Made by a program: the position numbers and the translations under genes | Origin: an uncultured Muribaculaceae bacterium | GTDB lineage: Bacteria; Bacteroidota; Bacteroidia; Bacteroidales; Muribaculaceae | Direction of reading: 5' to 3' | Length of the DNA: 64,000 nt | Assembly: GCA_910587425.1 (NCBI GenBank) | Contig: CAJUKU010000007.1 | Location: 1 to 64,000, forward strand | Part shown: positions 10,122 to 19,825 of the stretch, piece after piece | How positions within the stretch are numbered: the stretch's first letter is position 1 | Layout: each line of letters opens with the position of its first letter | Notes under the pieces: generated by a model | The model's database searches: none | What the model was told of the DNA's origin: nothing | The model's input: the letters and a program-made list of their open reading frames with translations, nothing else

Positions 10122-10934
10122 TTAAGCCTCCTCAACGAGGGCACGCATGATCTGCATCATGCGCGGCTGCGCTTCCTGCGCTGCGCGCTGCACCTCTTCA
10201 TGGGTAGGCACGTCGGTGACATCCTTGCCACCAAGGTCAGTGATTACGGAGACTCCGAATACACGCATGCTGGCATGATTGGCGACAATAACCTCAGGCA
10301 CTGTCGACATACCTACGGCATCACCTCCGATAATGCGGAAGTATTCATATTCAGCGGGAGTCTCGAACGTAGGACCGGGGACACCGACATACACACCGTG
10401 CATCACGCGGATGCCACGGTTGCGTGCTATTTCGTCGGCTTTGGCTATTAGCTCATGGCTGTACGCCTCGGTCATAGCCGGGAATCGCGGACCGAGCTCC
10501 TCGTAATTCTTGCCACGCAGAGGATTCTCTGGGAAGAGGTTTATATGGTCTGTGATGATCATGATGTCGCCTACACGGAACTCCTTGTTCATGCCTCCGG
10601 CTGCATTGCTGACGTAGAGAGTCTTAATGCCGAGTTCTTTCATGACACGTACCGGGAAGGTAACTTCCTTCATGTCGTAACCTTCGTAATAGTGGAAACG
10701 TCCCTGCATGGCAAGCACAGGCTTTGTGCCGAGCTTTCCGAATATGAGGTTTCCGGAATGTCCTTCAACGGTAGATACGGGGAAATTGGGGATCTCTTTG
10801 TATGGTATGAACTGTTTGTCGGAAATATGGTCGACGAGGGCTCCAAGTCCGGTGCCAAGTATGATTGCGGTATCTGGGATCTCACTGACGCGCTGGCGGA
10901 TGTAGCCGGCGGTCTGGCGTATCTTCTCTATCAT
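10122..10934 (-). CDS. punA: Purine-nucleoside phosphorylase (trimeric type)
   Basis: This enzyme cleaves purine nucleosides with phosphate to the free base and ribose-1-phosphate in purine salvage. The 270-residue product carries GTGLGAL near residue 27, the phosphate-site EGHSGNL, SNAAGGMNKEFRVGD, and the base-pocket segment with FETPAEYEYFR and VGMSTVPEVIVANH. Length and motifs fit the trimeric PNP class (type I/II), not hexameric DeoD. It lies between lpxK and thiL. Confidence 0.93.
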   Translation of the reverse strand: MIEKIRQTAGYIRQRVSEIPDTAIILGTGLGALVDHISDKQFIPYKEIPNFPVSTVEGHSGNLIFGKLGTKPVLAMQGRFHYYEGYDMKEVTFPVRVMKELGIKTLYVSNAAGGMNKEFRVGDIMIITDHINLFPENPLRGKNYEELGPRFPAMTEAYSHELIAKADEIARNRGIRVMHGVYVGVPGPTFETPAEYEYFRIIGGDAVGMSTVPEVIVANHASMRVFGVSVITDLGGKDVTDVPTHEEVQRAAQEAQPRMMQIMRALVEEA

Positions 10935-11035
10935 GATATATTGTCCTTATGTTATTAGAATGAGTTTTTATCTTAGTTTTTGCTTTGTTCCGTCAATGTA
11001 TAACGCAATGGCATTATATGTGGTTTGAACTGCGG

Positions 11036-12142
11036 TCATGCTTTCAGGCTTCCCTGGGTGCGTATAAGCTGTTTTATGATGCTCTCGAGCGGGGGATTGC
11101 CGGAGTTGTCAAAATCAACAGTTATGGGGAGATAGAACGAGTGTGGACGCATCTGGGGCGGAAAATATGGGTTGTTCGCCATCCGGACGGCATCTTTCTC
11201 CGTGGTCAGCATGAATTTGCTGGTATTCTTTAGTGTACGGAATTTCTGGTATATGGCGTCCATGTCGGCATGCGTGAAGTTGTGGTGGTCGTCAAATGTC
11301 ATTATCTTGACTTTCGCCCTGAAACTGCGCACGTGCTTAAGGAACGGCAATGGGTTTGCGACCCCTATAACCACAAGAATGGAATCCGTTGGTCCGAGCT
11401 GCGACAATACCGGGACATTGCATTCTCCGGTCTGTTCTGGGAACAGCGGGCGGGGTGGTAGATATACATAACGTGAGAACAGGAGTTTCTGGTAAGGGAA
11501 CAGGTCAAGATGTTTGTTGACTATACGGAACTGCACGGGCTTTACATCATCCGGGCATTTCGTGACGATAACTATGTCGGCTCTGTCAAGCGCCTTGACA
11601 GGTTCGCGGAGACGTCCGTAAGGCAACAACGCATCCTCATAGACCGGATGGCTGAATTCCGTGAGTACTACCGATACCGTAGGCTTCACATAGCGATGCT
11701 GGAAAGCATCGTCGAGCACTATCAGCTGTAGGCGTGGGTCGATCTCGCGCATCATCTCTATTCCCTTCGCGCGGTTCTCGCATACAGCTACCATCACGCC
11801 TTCGTTGCCGAACTTGCGGTACATCTGATACGGTTCGTCGCCGATATCATCGGGGCGTGAGTTTCTTCCCGCCATAATAAAACCATGTGTGCGCCGCTTG
11901 TATCCTCGGCTAAGAAGCCCTATGCGGTAATCATGGCGCAGATGGTCTATTATGTATTCCGCATGAGGGGTCTTTCCGGCGCCTCCCATGGTGAGGTTGC
12001 CGACCACGACAAGCGGAATATCAAATTCCCGCTGTTTGAGCATTCCGCGGTCAAACATGAAATTGCGTATCGCTACCCCCCAGCCGTATATTACCGAGAG
12101 GGGGTAGAGCAATATGAATTTCAGTAATTTCCGTTTAGCCAT
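11036..12142 (-). CDS. lpxK: Tetraacyldisaccharide 4'-kinase
   Basis: LpxK adds the 4'-phosphate to the lipid A disaccharide on the inner membrane, so the host makes lipid A. The 368-residue protein has an N-terminal membrane-associated segment (KLLKFILLYPLSVIYGWGV), the P-loop GGAGKTP at about residues 52-58, and the family motif LDDAFQHR at about residue 143. Length is in the family range. It follows sppA by about 50 bases in the same operon. Confidence 0.94.
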   Translation of the reverse strand: MAKRKLLKFILLYPLSVIYGWGVAIRNFMFDRGMLKQREFDIPLVVVGNLTMGGAGKTPHAEYIIDHLRHDYRIGLLSRGYKRRTHGFIMAGRNSRPDDIGDEPYQMYRKFGNEGVMVAVCENRAKGIEMMREIDPRLQLIVLDDAFQHRYVKPTVSVVLTEFSHPVYEDALLPYGRLREPVKALDRADIVIVTKCPDDVKPVQFRIVNKHLDLFPYQKLLFSRYVYLPPRPLFPEQTGECNVPVLSQLGPTDSILVVIGVANPLPFLKHVRSFRAKVKIMTFDDHHNFTHADMDAIYQKFRTLKNTSKFMLTTEKDAVRMANNPYFPPQMRPHSFYLPITVDFDNSGNPPLESIIKQLIRTQGSLKA

Positions 12143-12191
12143 AGAATGAAATCAGGCGGTGTTGTGAGATGATTCCGGATTCTTAAGCGTA

Positions 12192-13997
12192 TCAGTATAG
12201 GAGGGTGTGCTCCATGCGGCACTGCAGGCGATCCATGTCGCGGAAGCTTTCAGCCGCGTCATACAGCGGGGCGAGTTCGCCAAGTTCTCCGCGCACCATC
12301 GACGCACGTATATTCTTCCCTTTGGTAAGGATCTCCTCCCACCATTTGAATTTAAGACGCGGGTATTCGCGGATGCAGTAATCATCGCCGGCTTCGATCT
12401 CCTCAGCCATGTCGGCAATAGCCTGCATCATTCCACCCATGCGATCAACAAGACCGAGGCTCAGAGCCGAACGTCCGTCCCAGACGCGTCCTTCGGCAAT
12501 AGCCTTTACAGAATCAACCGACATGTCGCGACCGCTTGCCACACGACCTACGAAAAGTTCATATCCGCGGTCTACGTAGCCCTGCATAGCGGCGCGCTGT
12601 TTCTCAGACATTGGTTCAGTAAATGTCGGGAATGTGCCGGAATTGGTTGATACGGTCGATGTGGTTATGCCGAGCTTATCGTTCATCAGTTTCTGTGCAT
12701 TGGGGATAAGTCCGAAAATACCGATTGATCCTGTGATTGTAAGGGGATCGGCATATATACGGTCAGCGCCGCAAGATATGTAATAGCCTCCAGATGCTGC
12801 CACATCGCCCATCGAGACGTAGAAGGGGCGTCCGCTGCGCTTCTTGAACTGTTCAAGCGCTTCCCATATCTGTTCAGAGGCATATGCGCTGCCTCCGGGT
12901 GAGTTGACTCTAAGTATCAGTCCATCAATATCCTTGTCGTCGGCGAGGTCGAGAATCTGTGGCACGAGCTTGGAGCTGTTTATGCCCGAACCTCCCGCCT
13001 CAACAATATCACCTACAGCATAGAGCACTGCGATACGCTTCTTTCCGGACTGGTGACCGAGATCGGAGAGCTTGCGTGCGGCAACGTAATCGTCGATGCC
13101 GATAAATCTTGGATCATCCTCTTCAGGATCAAGTCCGGATTTGGCACAAACGAGTGAATCGAGCTGATGACCGTAGAGCAGACGGTCAGCGATACGTTCG
13201 GTTATATAGTTTTCAGGTGCGGTGGCAAAGCTATATGAATCAGCCCAACGGTTAACCGCAGTGGTATCAACACCACGCGCATCGGCAATCGTAGCGGTCA
13301 TATCGCTCCAGATGCTGCTGATATAGTGGAGGGTCTGCTCGCGGTTCGCCTCGCTTGAGTGGGTCAGGATGTATGGCTCTACCGCGCTTTTGTAAGTGCC
13401 GACTTTCACAACCTGCATCTCTACGCCGATCTTGTCAAGAAGTCCCTTGAAATACAGACCGGTGGACTGCAGTCCGTGGATGTCAACCATTCCTATAGGG
13501 TTGAGGAAAATACTGTCGGCTGCTGAAGCGATGAAATAGTTGCCCTGGGTATAAGTGTCGCCATAGGCATACACCCATTTGCCTGTATCACGGAATTCAT
13601 TTAGAGCATCGATGATCGACTGCGACTGGGCGAGTCCGGCGGTGGCGCCGTCGCATTGTAGAAGTATTCCGTCAATATCCTTGTCGGTCGCAGCATGCTT
13701 TATGGATGTTATGAGGTCGTTGAGTGCTATCGAATTGCTTGACTGTCCATAAATCTCGTCCATGATGTTTACGGGAGTGGGTCGGTCAGTTATCTCACCG
13801 TCAAGGGCAATCCTGAGCACGCTGTGGCGCTCAACGCTTGTCGCGGCAGAAGATGAGGAGGAGGCTCCGGCGATTGCCGATGCCCCGATAGCGGCAATGC
13901 CCACAATAAACAGTACGCCGGCAATGATTACGGAAATCCATATTGCTGCAAGCGATCCGAGAAAGCTTATGAAGAATTTTTTCAACATAATTGACAA
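12192..13997 (-). CDS. sppA: Signal peptide peptidase SppA, 67 kDa type
   Basis: This membrane-anchored serine protease (family S49) degrades cleaved signal peptides. The 601 residues start with one membrane helix (about 8-42) and contain two tandem S49 domains. The predicted catalytic pair is Lys203 in VGTYKSAVEPY and Ser402 in VAASGGYYISCGA, matching the Lys/Ser dyad of E. coli SppA. LRVNSPGGSAYASEQIW at about 362-378 is the typical oxyanion region. It is the first gene of the sppA-lpxK-PNP-thiL operon. Confidence 0.94.
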   Translation of the reverse strand: MSIMLKKFFISFLGSLAAIWISVIIAGVLFIVGIAAIGASAIAGASSSSSAATSVERHSVLRIALDGEITDRPTPVNIMDEIYGQSSNSIALNDLITSIKHAATDKDIDGILLQCDGATAGLAQSQSIIDALNEFRDTGKWVYAYGDTYTQGNYFIASAADSIFLNPIGMVDIHGLQSTGLYFKGLLDKIGVEMQVVKVGTYKSAVEPYILTHSSEANREQTLHYISSIWSDMTATIADARGVDTTAVNRWADSYSFATAPENYITERIADRLLYGHQLDSLVCAKSGLDPEEDDPRFIGIDDYVAARKLSDLGHQSGKKRIAVLYAVGDIVEAGGSGINSSKLVPQILDLADDKDIDGLILRVNSPGGSAYASEQIWEALEQFKKRSGRPFYVSMGDVAASGGYYISCGADRIYADPLTITGSIGIFGLIPNAQKLMNDKLGITTSTVSTNSGTFPTFTEPMSEKQRAAMQGYVDRGYELFVGRVASGRDMSVDSVKAIAEGRVWDGRSALSLGLVDRMGGMMQAIADMAEEIEAGDDYCIREYPRLKFKWWEEILTKGKNIRASMVRGELGELAPLYDAAESFRDMDRLQCRMEHTLLY

Positions 13998-14147
13998 TCA
14001 AAATTATATATAAATAAACACATGTTATGCCGTATTCCCGTAGCAGAGAATACAGCAACATTAGCTTGCCGTTCTATCCCTTAACGACATTCACATCCCG
14101 GAATAAGTGCCGGACGGTGTGGGTATGGCGGTGCAGGGTAGGGCAGA

Positions 14148-14179
14148 CAAAGTTACTACAAATACTGCCAATATCCAAA
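14148..14179 (-). promoter_or_regulatory. Promoter of the sppA operon
   Basis: The minus strand has a -7 box TAACTTTG (14155-14148) and a -33 TTTG (14179-14176), about 20 bases apart. The transcript would have a leader of about 145 nt before sppA. Confidence 0.6.
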
Positions 14180-14180
14180 T

Positions 14181-15179
14181 TTAATTTAGGTGTGCGGGGG
14201 CATGTTCCAGACGGGCGTGCTTGTCGCACTCAGCAGATTTCTTCTTGTGGTTGTAGAGCTGCCATGAATTGATCACGTTATGCCATATACTGTAGAAGCC
14301 GCCTGCTACAGATGTTATGGGGGTGAAGAAGGTGTAACCCATCCATATCGCCAGTACTGTGTTTTTTTGTCCGAGTGATTGTCCAGCCGTGATCTTGTCG
14401 CCGTAGATGGCTCCAATGCGCCGACCGATGTAGAATTGCAGCAGGCAGGCAACAAGTGAGACCGCCACGAGCCATAGATCAGTGCTGACTGACACATCGC
14501 TGTGAACGATATAACGCGTCGTGACTGCTGTCGCAAGGGCAAGCGCGACTACCCACAGTTGAAATGACAGGTGACCATACTGTTGCACATAATGATGGAA
14601 ACGAGGTAGAAATTGCCGCAGCAGGTATGCCGACAGCAGTGGGAAAAGCAAAAGGGGAAAGACCTTTCCGAGTATTAGCACCGAGGCGTTCCACATTGAC
14701 ATCTGTGGGTTCGGGTGTACCAATGGTATAGTCGCCGGTATGACAAGCGATACCGCAAGATTGATGAGAATTGTGTATGTGGCTATGTTGATTGCACTTC
14801 CGCCTAGTTTCTTTACTATCACAGCCCCGGCTGTGGCTGTAGGGCAAATGAAACAGATCATGGCGCCTTCAGTCACGATGCGTGCGGAACCATGAGGGAT
14901 TATTAATGTCAATGCTCCGAGCGCGAGATAGATCCCGACCTGAAAAAGCAGTAGCCACCAGTGGTATCGCCGTAGCCGCAGTTCATTGAGGTTGACTTTG
15001 CAGAATGTGAGAAAAAGCATTCCGAATATGAGCAGTGGCTGTACGGTCTGTACAATCTCAAGCGCTGTCTGGTGCGTTCCGTCGAGTGCAGGAATTGACG
15101 TATAGGCAAAATATCCGGCTATTCCACCGAGAATGGCGAAAATCAGGATCCAGTCGGTGATGAATTTATAAAGTCTCAT
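14181..15179 (-). CDS. BASS-family (bile acid:sodium symporter-like) transporter
   Basis: The 332-residue protein is almost entirely hydrophobic, with about nine or ten membrane helices. It has the features of the BASS superfamily: CFICPTATAGAVIVKKLGG at about residues 108-128 and a second inverted-repeat half with GQSLGQKNTVLAIWMGYTF. Members carry bile acids, pantoate, pyruvate or other organic anions with sodium, and the substrate cannot be told here. The C-terminus is a short charged tail. It is divergently transcribed from the DcaP-like porin gene. Confidence 0.8.
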   Translation of the reverse strand: MRLYKFITDWILIFAILGGIAGYFAYTSIPALDGTHQTALEIVQTVQPLLIFGMLFLTFCKVNLNELRLRRYHWWLLLFQVGIYLALGALTLIIPHGSARIVTEGAMICFICPTATAGAVIVKKLGGSAINIATYTILINLAVSLVIPATIPLVHPNPQMSMWNASVLILGKVFPLLLFPLLSAYLLRQFLPRFHHYVQQYGHLSFQLWVVALALATAVTTRYIVHSDVSVSTDLWLVAVSLVACLLQFYIGRRIGAIYGDKITAGQSLGQKNTVLAIWMGYTFFTPITSVAGGFYSIWHNVINSWQLYNHKKKSAECDKHARLEHAPAHLN

Positions 15180-15208
15180 TTTTTTTTCACTTTTTTCAAA
15201 ACCGGGTG

Positions 15209-15216
15209 CAAAATTA
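15209..15216 (-). promoter_or_regulatory. -7 box of the BASS transporter gene
   Basis: The minus strand reads TAATTTTG, 30 bases before the ATG. Confidence 0.55.
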
Positions 15217-15238
15217 CTCCATTATGATGAAAAGTTTA

Positions 15239-15246
15239 TACATTTG
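15239..15246 (+). promoter_or_regulatory. -7 box of the porin gene
   Basis: TACATTTG on the plus strand, about 90 bases before the ATG at 15336, arranged back to back with the BASS transporter promoter. Confidence 0.55.
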
Positions 15247-15335
15247 CAGGATAAAATATGCATACGGTTTCACACATGTTATTACAATATGCAATCCTGA
15301 GAGAACTGTATGCTTAGAACAACCTGACACAATAT

Positions 15336-16649
15336 ATGAGAGTTTTCACGACATTTCTTATGCTACTGATGTCTGTGGGTGGCATAATGGCTCAGCGAGA
15401 TTCCTTTCCGGAGGAGATCGCAAGGGAGAAGCTTATACGTTCGACGCACGTGATTTCTGTAGGGCAGCCTGACAGTACCGTATCGCATCTTGATTCTGCT
15501 ATAGTCATGATAGGGCGCTTTTATGCCGATCAGTTCAGAAATTTTCAGGACCCGAGCGCTCCATACTTCATGTTTATGAGCAAGAATGCCGAGCTTGCCA
15601 TGGGTATCGGCGGTGTCGTGCGTTTGCGCGGATGGTACGGGTGGAATGGCGCGCTGCAGACCAACGGATTCTCTCCATACAGTATTCCCATACCGAAAAA
15701 TCCTGCGAAGCTGCGTGAGCTGGATGCCACTCCGGCAGGTTGTGCTATATATCTCAACATTATGGCTCACAAGCCGTGGATGGGTTATCTGAATGCGTAT
15801 ATAGAGGGAAATTTCGACGGTTATCTACATACTGGATTCAAACTGAAAAAGGCATACGTGACGCTGAATGATTTTACAGCGGGTTATGTCACATCCACCT
15901 ATTCCGATCCTGCGGCACTTGCGCCTACGATCGACGGCGCAGGCAGCAACGGTAAGATAGACCGCAGCAATCTTCTGCTCCGGTATATGCATACGTTCAA
16001 AAAAGGATGGACTGTCGCCGGCAGTTTTGAGTTCCCGAAAAGTTACATCACCACCACTGAGGGGCTTACGGAGAAATGCAGCGATTATGTTCCGGATCTT
16101 GCCGCATTCGCACAGTATCAATGGCATGGAGGTCTGAGTCATATCCGTCTCAGCGGATTGTTACGTGTAAGTTCTTACCGCGATCTGCTTGCCGAGCGTA
16201 ATTATAATGTCGCGGGATGGGGAGCTATGTTGTCAGGTATGGTGAAAGCTGCGCGCCCGCTGACATTATATGCTTCTGTGTCGTATGGTCACGGACAAGG
16301 CTCATATCAGGGCGACCTGCGTATCGGGAACTACGACCTTGTGCCTGATCTCGATAATCCTGGACGTCTGTATGCCCCGCGCTCTATAGGAGTGACCGCC
16401 GGTGCCCGATATTTTTTCAAGAGCAATATATATGCAGCAGGTTCATTCGGAACTACACGCTATTACCGCAAGCAGAAGGTTTATGATGCGGAATACCGTC
16501 AGGGAATCTACGGCGCTGTCAATATCTTCTGGGATCTGACACCACGTCTGCAGGTAGGCGCGGAATATCTTGTGGGCAAGCGCACCAATTTCAACCACCA
16601 GCATGCGTTTGCCGACCGTGTTGATGCTCTGCTGCAGTTCGCATTCTGA
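15336..16649 (+). CDS. DcaP-like outer-membrane porin
   Basis: The 437-residue protein has a cleavable signal peptide (about residues 1-19, cutting after MAQ or nearby), a short helical region, and then amphipathic beta strands to the end. It closes with ALLQFAF, the terminal aromatic signature of outer-membrane barrels. Stretches such as FMFMSKNAELAMGIGGVVR and GAVNIFWDLTPRLQVGAEY resemble DcaP-family trimeric porins, which take up small organic anions. The substrate is unknown. It is followed after 21 bases by a ZIP transporter gene, so the two are probably co-transcribed. Confidence 0.75.
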   Translation: MRVFTTFLMLLMSVGGIMAQRDSFPEEIAREKLIRSTHVISVGQPDSTVSHLDSAIVMIGRFYADQFRNFQDPSAPYFMFMSKNAELAMGIGGVVRLRGWYGWNGALQTNGFSPYSIPIPKNPAKLRELDATPAGCAIYLNIMAHKPWMGYLNAYIEGNFDGYLHTGFKLKKAYVTLNDFTAGYVTSTYSDPAALAPTIDGAGSNGKIDRSNLLLRYMHTFKKGWTVAGSFEFPKSYITTTEGLTEKCSDYVPDLAAFAQYQWHGGLSHIRLSGLLRVSSYRDLLAERNYNVAGWGAMLSGMVKAARPLTLYASVSYGHGQGSYQGDLRIGNYDLVPDLDNPGRLYAPRSIGVTAGARYFFKSNIYAAGSFGTTRYYRKQKVYDAEYRQGIYGAVNIFWDLTPRLQVGAEYLVGKRTNFNHQHAFADRVDALLQFAF

Positions 16650-16670
16650 TTAACGGATAATCTTCATATT

Positions 16671-17447
16671 ATGCACGGATTGATATTAGGACTTACAATA
16701 CCTGTCATAGGCACCACACTCGGGGCGGCTGCTGTCTATACGTTCCGTGACCGCATGCCGGCGCTGCTCGACAAGCTCTTCATGGGATTTACGTCGGGGG
16801 TAATGATCGCGGCTGCCTTCTGGTCGCTTATGATTCCGGCGATGGAGATGCCTGAAGGTTCAGGCTTGACAAGGATTTTGCCTGCTGTCGCGGGTTTTAT
16901 TGCTGGCGTAGTCTTTCTTCTGCTGATGGATCGTATGACTCCACATGAGCATGGATTTGATTCATCGACCGAGGGACCGAGCAGCCACATATCCCGTACA
17001 TGGAAACTTGTCCTTGCTATTATTCTTCATAATATTCCTGAAGGTATGGCTATAGGTGTAGCATTTGCGGCGGTAATTGATGGTACCGGCTATATATCAG
17101 CAGCCGGTGCTCTCGCTCTATCGGTCGGTATCGCGATACAGAATGTGCCTGAGGGAGCTATTGTGTCGTTGCCGTTGCGTGCTGTCGGAAATTCGCGTTC
17201 ACGCTCGTTTACCATTGGCTTTCTGAGCGGCGTCGTGCAACCTGTTGCCGCGATTCTTACGATATGGCTCGCATCGGTGATGGTGCCATTGATGCCGCTG
17301 CTGCTTGCATTTGCTGCCGGTGCTATGCTTTATGTCGTGGTTGAGGAATTGATTCCGGCTGCTGCGCAGGGTCCGCATTCAAATATAGGACCGATAGGAT
17401 TTGCTGCCGGATTCCTGTTGATGATAGTTTTGGATGAAGTGTTATAA
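16671..17447 (+). CDS. ZIP-family divalent metal transporter
   Basis: This inner-membrane importer of zinc or a related divalent metal has 258 residues and about eight membrane helices. The two signature helices are visible: HNIPEGMAIGV at residues 120-130 (His120, Asn121, Glu124) and QNVPEGAIVSLPLR at 157-170. A histidine-containing loop (PHEHGFDSS) lies at about 91-99, as in other ZIPs. It may work with the adjacent porin in the same transcript. Confidence 0.9.
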   Translation: MHGLILGLTIPVIGTTLGAAAVYTFRDRMPALLDKLFMGFTSGVMIAAAFWSLMIPAMEMPEGSGLTRILPAVAGFIAGVVFLLLMDRMTPHEHGFDSSTEGPSSHISRTWKLVLAIILHNIPEGMAIGVAFAAVIDGTGYISAAGALALSVGIAIQNVPEGAIVSLPLRAVGNSRSRSFTIGFLSGVVQPVAAILTIWLASVMVPLMPLLLAFAAGAMLYVVVEELIPAAAQGPHSNIGPIGFAAGFLLMIVLDEVL

Positions 17448-17558
17448 AGTTTATTATAACCCGCTTGTGAGAGATGCAGTGGTGCTGATTTATATATAGG
17501 TGTCATGAGTCGGCAGGTTTAGCAATTACATTAATTAGACTCTAAATTGGGCGAAAAG

Positions 17559-17590
17559 TTGCGGAAATCGGCAGACAAGCATTAACTTTG
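17559..17590 (+). promoter_or_regulatory. Promoter of fabD
   Basis: The -33 TTG at 17559-17561 and the -7 TAACTTTG at 17583-17590 are 21 bases apart. The leader would be about 98 nt. Confidence 0.65.
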
Positions 17591-17694
17591 CAGACGCAAA
17601 ACAGCTATCCGGAGCGATATATCTGTGTCACATCATGTGCTGTGGCAATGTATCGCCGGTTGAATAAATGAACTTGATAATAATATAAATAAAG

Positions 17695-18573
17695 ATGAAA
17701 GCATTTGTGTTTCCCGGTCAGGGAGCCCAGTTCGTAGGCATGGGGAAGGATCTTTACGACAGCAATCCTGTTGCTCATGAGATGTTTGAGAAAGCCAATG
17801 AGATTCTTGGATTCCGCATCACAGACATCATGTTTGAAGGAACCGATGAGGATCTCAAGCAGACACGTGTCACCCAGCCTGCTATCTTCCTCCATTCCGT
17901 TATCCTTGCCAAAACAATGGGCGAGGAGTTCAAGCCGGATATGACAGCCGGACATTCGCTTGGCGAGTTCTCAGCTCTGGTAGCCGCCGGTGCCCTCAGC
18001 TTCGAGGATGGTCTGCGTCTGGTTGCAGCCCGCGCACGCGCCATGCAGAAGGCATGCGAGCTTAAGCCGTCGACAATGGCAGCTGTTCTCGCTCTCCCCG
18101 ACGAGAAGGTTGAGGAGATCTGTGAGGGAATTGACGGTGTAGTGGTTTGTGCTAACTACAACTGCCCCGGACAGATCGTTATCTCCGGTGAGATGGAAGC
18201 TATCGACAAGGCTTGCGAGCAGCTCCTCGCCGCCGGTGCTAAACGTGCCCTCAAACTTAAGGTAGGTGGCGCGTTCCATTCACCCTGCATGGAGCCGGCA
18301 CGTGCGGAACTTGCGGAGGCTATCGCAGCTACTGAGATCCACACTCCTGTATGCCCTGTTTACCAGAACGTAGACGCAAAACCGCACACCGACCCTGCCG
18401 AGATCAAGGCTAACCTTGTGGCGCAGCTCACAGCTCCCGTGCGTTGGACACAAACCGTCAAGAACATGATCGCCGACGGAGCCACTGAGTTCGTTGAGCT
18501 CGGTCCGGGCAAGGTGCTTCAGGGACTTGTATCGAAGATCGACCGCAACGTAACGGTAAGCGGACGCCAGTAA
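17695..18573 (+). CDS. fabD: Malonyl-CoA:ACP transacylase
   Basis: FabD loads malonate onto acyl carrier protein to start each round of fatty-acid elongation. The 292-residue protein has the N-terminal FPGQGAQFVGMG, the nucleophile Ser88 in GHSLGEFSAL, the malonyl-binding Arg within ARARAMQ (near residue 115), and the catalytic His195 in GGAFHSPCM. Length is normal. Codon use looks like that of a highly expressed gene. An M16 peptidase gene follows after 16 bases. Confidence 0.96.
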   Translation: MKAFVFPGQGAQFVGMGKDLYDSNPVAHEMFEKANEILGFRITDIMFEGTDEDLKQTRVTQPAIFLHSVILAKTMGEEFKPDMTAGHSLGEFSALVAAGALSFEDGLRLVAARARAMQKACELKPSTMAAVLALPDEKVEEICEGIDGVVVCANYNCPGQIVISGEMEAIDKACEQLLAAGAKRALKLKVGGAFHSPCMEPARAELAEAIAATEIHTPVCPVYQNVDAKPHTDPAEIKANLVAQLTAPVRWTQTVKNMIADGATEFVELGPGKVLQGLVSKIDRNVTVSGRQ

Positions 18574-18589
18574 ACATATCGTCAGCACA

Positions 18590-19825
18590 ATGGATTCAAT
18601 GAATGCTGACGTAACTTATTTCACGCTGTCCAACGGCATGAGAGGTGTTCACCTGTCTCATGCTGCGGGCAGCGTGGATTATTTCGGGGTATGCGTCAAT
18701 ATCGGTAGTCGTGACGAGACAGTCGCCGAGCATGGACTCGCGCATTTCGTCGAACATACCATATTCAAGGGCACACGCCGCAGGCGCTCATGGCACATTC
18801 TGAACCGCATGGAACGTGTGGGGGGCGAACTGAATGCCTTCACGACAAAAGAGGAGACAGTGGTTTATACCATAGCTCCCTGCGGGCATCTAGACCGTGC
18901 TGCCGAACTTATAGCGGATCTGATAGCCAATTCCACATTCCCTGCCGACGAGATAGACCGTGAGCGCGATGTAATCGAGGATGAAATAAGCTCGTATCTT
19001 GATACGCCATCGGAAGCGGTGTATGATGAGTTTGATGAACTCTTTTTTGCCGGCTCTTCTCTCGCTCATAATATCCTGGGCGACGCTCGCAGTCTGAGTC
19101 AACTCGATTCCTCAGCGTGTCGCTCATGGCTCGACCGTTATTTCACACCCGGTGAAATGGTGATTTTTTATGCCGGCAGTGCTTCAACTAAGCGCGTGTG
19201 TGCAATGCTTGAGAAGCATTTCGGAGTGATGGATCACGGCGATGTCGACCGTTGCCGTCATATACCTGCCGAACAGCCGCGGTTTGAGATCGTGCGCGAC
19301 AACTCCCTACATCAGACGCATACGGTCTGGGGCGTACGCATACCGGGCTTCCATAGTCCGGACTCCCACGTATATTCGCTTCTCAGCAATATAATCGGAG
19401 GTCCGGGCATGAACTCGCTTCTGAATGTCGAGATGCGTGAGAGACGTGGTCTGGTATATACAGTAGAGGCTTCTACAGCCGGATATACTGATTGTGGCGT
19501 GCTGACGGTCTATTACGGGTGTGATGACGAGAGCAATCTACGTTGCCGCGAGGTGATGCAACGTGTGCTTGGGAAAATAGCTGCCGAAGGCATTTCACCA
19601 CGCAAGCTCGAGGAGGCGAAGCGTCAGTACATGGGACAGTTGACTGTGGCTGCCGAGAATCGTGAGCAGCGTGCCCTTTCAGCCGGACGACGTATGCTCG
19701 TATATGGACGCGTTGCAAGTTTTGAGGAAAGGATGTCGCGTATTGCATCTATCACACTTGCACAATTCAATGATGCTGCAGCACGCCTCATGCCGGATTC
19801 CTTCTCAATACTGACATTGAAATGA
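18590..19825 (+). CDS. M16-family (insulinase-like) zinc metallopeptidase
   Basis: The 411-residue protein is a single-chain processing-peptidase homologue. The inverted zinc motif HFVEH is at residues 52-56 (His52, Glu55, His56), with the third-ligand region (DEISSYLDTPSEAVYDEFDE) about 75 residues later. The C-terminal half has the substrate-binding R-Y pair region (MRERRGLVYTVEAST). There is no signal peptide, so it is probably cytosolic. A second in-frame ATG three codons later is also possible. The stop overlaps the next ORF (ATGA). Confidence 0.9.
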   Translation: MDSMNADVTYFTLSNGMRGVHLSHAAGSVDYFGVCVNIGSRDETVAEHGLAHFVEHTIFKGTRRRRSWHILNRMERVGGELNAFTTKEETVVYTIAPCGHLDRAAELIADLIANSTFPADEIDRERDVIEDEISSYLDTPSEAVYDEFDELFFAGSSLAHNILGDARSLSQLDSSACRSWLDRYFTPGEMVIFYAGSASTKRVCAMLEKHFGVMDHGDVDRCRHIPAEQPRFEIVRDNSLHQTHTVWGVRIPGFHSPDSHVYSLLSNIIGGPGMNSLLNVEMRERRGLVYTVEASTAGYTDCGVLTVYYGCDDESNLRCREVMQRVLGKIAAEGISPRKLEEAKRQYMGQLTVAAENREQRALSAGRRMLVYGRVASFEERMSRIASITLAQFNDAAARLMPDSFSILTLK